Shown here piece after piece: positions 57,980 through 64,000 of a stretch of DNA of 64,000 bases. The notes under the pieces are model-generated. The model made no database searches. It saw only the letters and a program-made list of their open reading frames with translations, and was not told the origin of the DNA. Each line of letters begins with the position of its first letter. Within the stretch, counting starts at the first letter, position 1. Where the stretch lies: positions 248,001 to 312,000 of the forward strand of contig ML213509.1 in the NCBI GenBank assembly GCA_004369045.1. The letters are read 5' to 3'. Origin of the DNA: Heliocybe sulcata. Lineage: Eukaryota; Basidiomycota; Agaricomycetes; Gloeophyllales; Gloeophyllaceae. Made by a program: the position numbers and the translations under genes.

Positions 57980-59206
57980 ATGGACATGGAGGGCATGGGC
58001 TCCATCTTCAGCGGGCTTCCGTAGTACGCCCGCAGTCTCTGACAAGTGGAGCTCACTGACCAACAGTGTGCGCAGCTTCAACCCGTTGATGATGGTCAAT
58101 CGCTCCGGCACCTGCGCAACGACCAAGCTCATGCAATGCACGAGTTTTGGCGTATATATGCTCGATGTCTCTCCCAAATTTGACCAGGATCCCGAAGGCC
58201 TGCCCGACCTCACGAAGGAGGACTTTTTGGCGCGGAAGCAGGTTGTTGAGGAGGTGGCTCAATGGGTTGAGACCCATAAAAACAAAGAGCCACAGGCCGT
58301 CGTGAAGAACGAATGGGTGCCAATTCTTTACCAATACGAGGTAGGCACTGGTGGCGAGATAGTCAGGCGGAACTCATCATCGAGAACCAGATTGTGAAGG
58401 GCTCTGCGAAGCGTAACGTAAGCCCAACGCACTGGCTGTAAATCATATCTAAAGTCTTACCCTGTCAGCGCGATTGGGGCCACCTCATATTCACGGATCT
58501 CACCCTGACAAGGTATCTTCTGGTGATGTGCTTTGGGGACCGTGCTTGCGGTAGGTCCGATCGCAGTGCCTCCGATAATTCCATCGTAACATGGGATCCT
58601 CCCCAGATTGTGGCAACGCCTTCCACCACGACTACGATGCCATCGTGAAGTGGCAAGCCGACCGGTTCATGTCTCTGCTCAAGTACATTCACCACGCTGA
58701 CGAAAGTCCTAAACCACTTTGGTATGCTAGAAGAGATAATATAGGTTCCTGCACTCACGCCTTTTAGGGTGCGAGCCACTTACACGACGAGTTCAAACCG
58801 TTGGCTCGACCCTGACTTCCTCAACTCCCTTGACATACCCAAGGCAGCGACGAAAACCACGCCGCCGATCTTCCACGTCACCTCGGACAACTTTGTACCG
58901 TCTCTCCTGTCCTCCGAGATCGAGAAAATCGACAACTTGCGCTCCCAGTCCTCCAAGCCGCGCCCGCCGTCAAGCGTCATGAACGCCGTGCTAGGCAGTA
59001 AGCAGGACCGGCCGGACGCGAAGAACTACACCGTTATGAACGAGAAGAACGCAAGGCAGTGCTCGTACTGTGAGAAGCTGGGAGAGCATGATATGCCCAT
59101 GTGCGGGAGGTGTAAGCTGGTGAGGTATTGCAGTGCGGAGTGTCAAAGGAAGGCGTGGCCGGCGCACAAGGTGTTCTGCAAGAAGGCTAAGGGGAGTACG
59201 AAGTGA
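57980..59206 (+). CDS. MYND zinc-finger protein
   Basis: Several exons encode about 300 residues. It starts MDMEGMGSIFSGLP, and the first intron donor (GTAGTA) lies at 58021. Following exons read FNPLMMVNRSGTCATTKLMQ, PEGLPDLTKEDFLARKQVVE, WVPILYQYE and, later, FHHDYDAIVKWQADRFMSLL, all without a recognised domain. The last 45 residues are a MYND finger: CSYCEKLGEHDMPMCGRCK, then LVRYCSAECQRKAWPAHKVF and a final Cys before KKAKGSTK, with all seven Cys and the His of the C6HC-plus-Cys pattern present. MYND fingers mostly bind proline-rich partner proteins. Basidiomycetes have many such orphan MYND proteins; the role is unknown. An in-frame open stretch upstream (from 57248) could extend the N-terminus. 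Confidence 0.75.
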
Positions 59207-59696
59207 TGGCAGATGCGGTGTCGAGAGACATGGTGAACTTGCGGTCTCGCCGCAGACTGAGTACGAAGCGAGATCGTCGAGCCTGACATAATATATCACT
59301 GACAAAGATGACGACTTGTGTAGTTTACAAAGCCGCGGGCGCCGAAGCTGTAGAGTCATATCATAGGAATAATGCGGCGCACGTTCACGGTCCATCTGAG
59401 CTGTGTCTGGTCTCTGTCGTCGGTCGCCGCGGAGAAAGCATAGTAACAAACATTAGAGCGAAGATGATCGAGCGTGCCAGCTCATAACTTGACTCTTTGG
59501 CGCGCTCAACGTGCTTGACCAGGCTCATTATCGAACAGAATGCGTAGCGCTTTCGCCGACGAACCACTCCTACGCCGAGGCCGGTCGACGTCCACTGACC
59601 AAGGAACCCAAGAGCCCTGGCGTCTCCGTGTCATAACCAAGCCAGCCTCCTGCGGTTCTGGCATTCCGGAGGCATTCTCAGAGCCGCCTGGTTTTG
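59207..59696. other. Convergent intergenic region
   Basis: About 490 bases between the MYND gene and the end of the single-exon gene on the minus strand. Short frames have no domain. It should contain both 3' flanks. Confidence 0.3.
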
Positions 59697-60740
59697 TTAA
59701 TTCGATGATTTTGACGATACGGAGGACGACGGTCCGGGTGCCCTTGTGCTCAGGTAGTGTCGAGCGTTCGAACTGAACCAGAGCTCTCCCTGATGATTAT
59801 GGAGCTCCTCGTAAGTATTGCAAGAGAAGGATAGTTGTCGCGACACACCTATAAACGGCATATAATCGATCATCCGGGTGCTTCCTGATTCGCGGACCTG
59901 GATCGAGAACAGGCGCTGCAAGCGAAGCCTCTCTCCTGCCGAGCTTCCTATAACCCAAACCGACACAGCTAAGTGTCCCAAATCCACAGGAAATGTCTGC
60001 CCAAACTTCCAAATGAGCAAGCTACCGGTGATTGGATGGGCTATGCTTGCCCTGTACGGGACAGAAATGTTCAGGGCAGTATCCAGCACCTTGGCCGTTA
60101 CCAACTTTTCGAAGAGCAGATGTGCACGAAGCGCAGAGTAGATTGAGCCGCGAGCAATCTCGAAGAGTGATATATTCCAAGTCCGGCCGTCCGGCAGCTG
60201 CAAGTCGCGCCCACTTGGAAAGGTAGCCGGGTCAGAGGATGTCGTGGTACGAAAGCGGACCTGGCCTGACACAGACGGTGCATCAGGCTCAAGATGCCAA
60301 TAGAGGAATCCATGAGAATCCGGAGGGAACGGTATACTCTTGAAACCTGGATGCCAATAGCGCAGGGAAAAACTAGGTTCTTCGGGTGCCACTGCAAAAC
60401 GCACGGATTTTGACGGACGTCCAGTGAGATCAACGTAGTCTTCGACAGATAGTCGCGTCTGGTTCAGTGTACGAACTAGCAGGGCTGAGTTTCTACGGAG
60501 CCCAGCGGCAGCAGTAGCAGGAATGTCGGATCTGGGAATATTATGTTTGTCTTGATAGAGGAGCACTTTCGTCGCAGATGCATACCGCTTCTGGACAAGA
60601 CTATTGCATGTAGATGGGAGGTAGGGTAATAATCTGTTCTGGCAGCCTGCAACATAGACGAGAGGCTTCCTGTCGCGAACGTCTCGCCGATGACGAAGCG
60701 GCAGCTTCGAGACTCTTATTATCCTGTTCAGAGACGCCAT
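59697..60740 (-). CDS. Unrecognised single-exon protein, possibly mitochondrial
   Basis: A clean 347-residue frame without introns, unlike most neighbours. The N-terminus (MASLNRIIRVSKLPLRHRRD) is rich in Arg with no acidic residue for the first 18 positions, which suggests a mitochondrial presequence. The body reads SVRFAVAPEEPSFSLRYWHP, HGFLYWHLEPDAPSVSGQVR, FEIARGSIYSALRAHLLFEK and GSLLIWKFGQTFPVDLGHLA, with alternating hydrophobic strands and several Trp/His, like a soluble beta-rich fold. The last 12 residues are Ser-rich. I recognise no family; similar lineage-specific proteins with YWHxE-type strands are common in Agaricomycetes. Intact start and stop, and protein-like composition, argue for a real gene. 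Confidence 0.65.
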   Translation of the reverse strand: MASLNRIIRVSKLPLRHRRDVRDRKPLVYVAGCQNRLLPYLPSTCNSLVQKRYASATKVLLYQDKHNIPRSDIPATAAAGLRRNSALLVRTLNQTRLSVEDYVDLTGRPSKSVRFAVAPEEPSFSLRYWHPGFKSIPFPPDSHGFLYWHLEPDAPSVSGQVRFRTTTSSDPATFPSGRDLQLPDGRTWNISLFEIARGSIYSALRAHLLFEKLVTAKVLDTALNISVPYRASIAHPITGSLLIWKFGQTFPVDLGHLAVSVWVIGSSAGERLRLQRLFSIQVRESGSTRMIDYMPFIGVSRQLSFSCNTYEELHNHQGELWFSSNARHYLSTRAPGPSSSVSSKSSN

Positions 60741-61065
60741 CTCATAACCCTTGCAGTCAGAGAATAAGACTCAAGAGTACAGCTTTACTATAGTGGACGA
60801 TAACTTACCGGCGCAGGAGGCTTTTCAAAGTTCGAACCGTTTGTCACGGACGCGTGACTTCGAGAGACTCGCGCCGACGTCACGCAATGAGAAACGGTCG
60901 GAGCGCTCGGGCCGCCAAGTTCCGGACAAGAAGGAACCCAGGATCAGTACCCTCTTGCCATTGACGATATCCAGAGAAAGGGCCGGTGCGCACTTCCAAC
61001 ACGGATTGCCAGGATTATGACTGCTAATTCTCTATACACTCATTAACATATTACACAGTGGAAAC
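60741..61065. other. Divergent promoter region
   Basis: About 325 bases between the start codons of the single-exon gene (minus) and the flavoprotein (plus). A 90-codon plus frame inside it has no domain and is taken as leader. Confidence 0.3.
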
Positions 61066-62737
61066 ATGAATAACAGCTTCGACTGCATAATTGTCGGCTC
61101 CGGGCATGCTGGATGTAGCGCCGCTCTTTCCGCTGCCCAGCACGGCTGCCAGAAGGTCCTCGTCATCGATAAATGCCCGAAAGAATGGGCCGGAGGGAAC
61201 GGCTACTTCACTGCTGGCGCACACCGCACGGTCCACAACGGACTGCAGGATATCCTCCCCGTCGTATCGAATGTGTCGCCTGAGAAGGCTGACACGATTG
61301 ATATGGAACCGTATACGAAGGACGACTTCACGGGAGATATCATGAGACTCTCTAACAATCGCTCTGATCCCGACATTGTCAGAGCAGTCGTCGACGGATC
61401 CCGAGAGGCAATCCAGTGGTTGAAAGACTACGTCGGGATCCCGTTTATCCTGAGTTTCCATAGGCAAGCCTACGAAGTTAATGGACGGCAGAAGTTCTGG
61501 GGCGGCATGGTCCTTTCCGTCGATGACGGCGGGAAAGGTCTGATAGCTGCTCATCACAGCGCGCTAGCACGATCTGGGATCGAAGTTTGGTACGAGTGTC
61601 CTGCCATTGATCTACTACACCACGACGGTGCTGTTGTCGGTGTCCTTGTTAGCAAGGACGGTAAGCCTCTCGAGCTTAGGAGCAAGTCAGTGATCCTCGC
61701 TACCGGCGGCTTTGAAGCCAGTCAAGACCTACGCCGACAATATCTGGGTGAGACTTGGGGTGCTGCACGCGTTCGTATCATATGCCACTATGGGAATCGC
61801 GTGCCACAAACTCATGTGTTCAACGCTAGGTCCGGGGTACCCCATACAATACCGGAGATGGTCTCAGCCTCGCCCAGAAAGTGGGCGCTCTGATACAGCC
61901 GCCGTTGTCCGCTTTCCCGGAAGCAGGCTGCCACTCCACCTGCTGGGACTACAACGCCCCTCTCGCGCACGGGAACCGCGCTATCTCGAATCAGTACACC
62001 AAGTCCGGTTACCCGCTCGGGATAATGGTCAATTCTGCGGGCAACCGCTTCGTAGACGAGGGCGAAGACTTTCGCAATTACACGTATGCGAAGTTCGGAA
62101 GGAAGATACTGGAGCAAGAGGGCGGAATGGCTATTCAAGTGACTCGCTGTTTGCGATGTATCGTGCTCCTGATCACTGAGACGCCTGCGTTCGCTTGTAG
62201 ATCTACGATGCGAAGGTCATCAGCTGGTTGAGGAAGGAAGAGTACGCCGATGATGTCGTAGGTAAGATCTGGGGCGACACGCTCGAAGAACTGGCAGAGA
62301 AACTCCGTGAGAAGGGTTTGAAGGATAAGACTCAATTCTTGGACACCATCGGCGCTTTTAATGAAGCCGTCCGCGCTCGCCAGGCTGAAACCCCAGACCT
62401 CAAGTGGGACCCTTCCGTAAAAGATGGTGTATCGACTGGGAAAGCGTTGCCCTTACCAAAGTCGAACTGGGCCTTACCCATCGACACGGCACCATTTCTA
62501 GCCGTAAGGGTGGCCTGCGGGATCACCTTCACGTTCGGAGGTCTCGCTATTGACCCCGAGACTGCTGGTGTATTGAAGGACGCACCAGGAAAGGAACCGA
62601 TGAAGGGATTGTTCTGCACTGGGGAACTAGTCGGCGGCTTGTTCTATGGAAACTATCCAGGTGGAAGCGGGTTGACAGCCGGCGCGGTGTTTGGCCGCAA
62701 GGCCGGGAAGGAAGCAGCCAGACTCGCAGGATATTAG
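61066..62737 (+). CDS. FAD-dependent oxidoreductase, tricarballylate dehydrogenase / fumarate reductase-like
   Basis: Three exons (61066-61770, 61830-62138, 62201-62737) sum to 516 residues with exact frame. The FAD-binding Rossmann motif is at the start: DCIIVGSGHAGCSAALSAAQ, followed by VLVIDKCP. GGNGYFTAGAHRTVHNG is the substrate-loop region of the fumarate reductase flavoprotein family. The second FAD contact is SVILATGGFEASQDLR. RGTPYNTGDGLSLAQKVGA, then WDYNAPLAHGNRA and NSAGNRFVDEGEDFRNYTYA, follow the order seen in tricarballylate dehydrogenase (TcuA) and 3-ketosteroid dehydrogenase relatives. The end TGELVGGLFYGNYPGGSGLT and AGAVFGRKAGKEAARLAGY carries the last FAD motif. No signal peptide, so cytosolic. 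The substrate is probably a di- or tricarboxylate; not certain. Confidence 0.87.
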
Positions 62738-62758
62738 ACTCGCGAATACAGAAGGTTA

Positions 62759-64000
62759 TCAATCAAAGCCAGTGACATCCGCGTCCAGTAGATACGCCAT
62801 ATCGACCCACTGCTCCCATCCACTCCCGACTACGCTCGTGATGTCGTACTGCGCCGCCTGACTGGCCGTCAGCATGGTCGCGAAGTTCGGGCGCTGGACG
62901 TTGGACGGGATACCGGGTCCGGTGGAGTTGTATTCCGCAAAAAGTACATTGTCAGTGCGCTCGTCACCTGGGTTCCAGATGGACCACATGGTGTTGTTCA
63001 TGGGCGCAGTTATGTAGGTGTTTTTGAATATTACCCTGTTATCATGTAGGATTAGATGAAGTCAGCAAGGACAGGCACCGTAAGTGCGGACCTTGCATAG
63101 TCTGAAATTCCCGTGGAATGTGTAAGGCCTGGATAAGGACGGGGGTGAGATAAACACGTACCTGCCCAAGGTCTGCCTAAGAAAATCCTCCCTGAGATAC
63201 CACTCTGGGCATCGGAAGCTAGGACAACCTCATTTCTGTCGAAGACATCTAGGATTCATGAGGTCTCAATAATGATAATACAGTTAGGTATCAGGAAGCA
63301 TACGCACAAATTGCGGAGTTGTTTGCTTGTCTGCCAGAGGCCGTGATACACCCGTATCCGGAGACAGCGATCGTGTTACCCTCAAAGTATGCTTGTCCGA
63401 GGCGCCCAAAGATGAAGTCCACGGCGCCCTAGGGCTTGACTTCGGCTTTACACACCCTCACGATTAACAGAGTCACTGACCTCAATATACGATTTGAGGT
63501 AAACCTGAGTTCCTTGATTGGAATACAAGGTATCCTAAGGCTCTTAATGAGTCACTGTCTCAAATAACCAGCTGAGGCTAGACTACATACTTGATAGCCG
63601 TAGAAGCCACATCCGTAAGCTCCGAAGCGGCTGCCATAAGCACTTAGGGCGATGGCTTGTACACCAGGCCCGTAGGTATTCTTGACATTGATGTTGTACA
63701 ATCGTACTCCACTTGACTGGACGCGCATGGATCCACTAAGGTCATCTGAGCCGGCCGAAGTCAGAGTACCACTTGCTACGATGTTGACGACGTTGTTGTG
63801 GTAAGACGAAGCATCCGTAGTATATCCATATATCTGCATGCCATCGCTTGACATTTCATCTGAGTACCGCAAAATAGGAGCACATACGTAAGTTGCTCCG
63901 GGTCTTGTTATGTTTACTTGTCCAGTGTAGGTTCCCGGGTATACGAAAATGCTCCGAGTAGAGTTGTCGTTGGGTAAGGCTTGGGCAGCGGCCTGGACCG
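62759..64000 (-). CDS. Pectin methylesterase (carbohydrate esterase family 8), 5' end beyond window
   Basis: The gene reads on the minus strand from beyond 64000 to a stop at 62759-62761, so the signal peptide is not seen. Visible segments in order: AQALPNDNSTRSIFVYPGTY, YVCAPILRYSDEMSSDG, the conserved ALSAYGSRFGAYGCGFYGYQ, then GAVDFIFGRLGQAYFEGNTI with the catalytic Asp, and SGRIFLGRPWAG. C-terminal ITSVVGSGWEQWVDMAYLLD closes it. CE8 uses two Asp and an Arg to remove methyl esters of pectin; GYQD (split by an intron), VDFIFG and LGRPW are the family signatures. Several short introns interrupt it. It is expected to be secreted and to act on plant cell walls. Its stop codon is 21 bp from the stop of the flavoprotein gene on the other strand. 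Confidence 0.9.

Noticed and set aside
59385-59567. 60-codon minus-strand frame with a hydrophobic stretch
   Set aside because: Too short, no family, and lies in the 3' flank between two convergent genes.
61066-62737. Functional pairing of the flavoprotein with pectin methylesterase as a cluster
   Set aside because: They lie on opposite strands with no further pathway genes; closeness alone does not support a cluster.

Overview
This window looks like a gene-dense chromosome segment of a basidiomycete fungus, most likely an Agaricomycete and probably a plant-decay or plant-associated species. The evidence is the very short introns (mostly about 50-80 bp, GT-AG) that break most genes into many exons, small intergenic gaps, two fast-evolving F-box/leucine-rich genes, secreted plant-interaction enzymes (a bicupin oxalate decarboxylase and a pectin methylesterase), and a tRNA-Lys with a short intron after the anticodon loop. 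I see no intact mobile element, rRNA or CRISPR array. Start sites and splice sites were read by eye from reading frame, splice consensus and recalled family sequences.

Layout. 0-10.3 kb: the tail of a Lys-rich protein, oxalate decarboxylase (+), tRNA-Lys (-), a large membrane-anchored beta-propeller/amidohydrolase (-), a phytanoyl-CoA-dioxygenase-like enzyme (-) and a small basic protein (-). 10.5-19.5 kb, all plus strand: a Mrx19/YDL183c-like mitochondrial K+/H+ exchange-related protein, an F-box protein, a DCAF4-like WD40 protein, a ZIP metal transporter with a probable GC-AG intron, and the RNA 5'-triphosphatase of the mRNA capping enzyme. 20-24.6 kb: a Rad60/Esc2-type SUMO-like protein and a GCFC/PAXBP1-type splicing factor, divergent from a 97-bp gap. 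24.6-28 kb: gene-poor, containing what I read as a decayed aquaporin copy just upstream of an intact aquaglyceroporin (28.0-29.4 kb).

29.8-43.6 kb: an amino-acid-transporter-like membrane protein, an atypical homeodomain protein lacking the usual Asn51, a Prp24/SART3 U6 snRNP protein (-), a second F-box protein, a short-chain dehydrogenase and the branched-chain ketoacid dehydrogenase E1 alpha subunit (-). 43.7-45.9 kb is gene-poor. 45.9-49 kb: a signal-anchored single-pass membrane protein and a tiny conserved-looking protein. 49.1-54.9 kb: a very large, mostly disordered RA-PH signalling protein (-). 54.9-58 kb: another gene-poor stretch. 58-64 kb: a MYND-finger protein, an unrecognised single-exon gene, a flavoprotein of the fumarate reductase/tricarballylate dehydrogenase family, and the 3' part of a pectin methylesterase, the last two convergent with only 21 bp between stop codons.

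The genes do not form one pathway. There are thematic pairs: oxalate decarboxylase and pectin methylesterase act outside the cell on plant-derived or self-made acids; the triphosphatase, GCFC protein and Prp24 serve mRNA processing; and aquaporin, ZIP and amino-acid-type carriers are transport proteins. No convincing undescribed multi-gene system is visible. The items most worth a second look are the aquaporin relic, the homeodomain lacking Asn51, the GC-AG intron, the propeller-amidohydrolase fusion with a palindromic E-box site upstream, and the two gene-poor islands with ambiguous coding on both strands.
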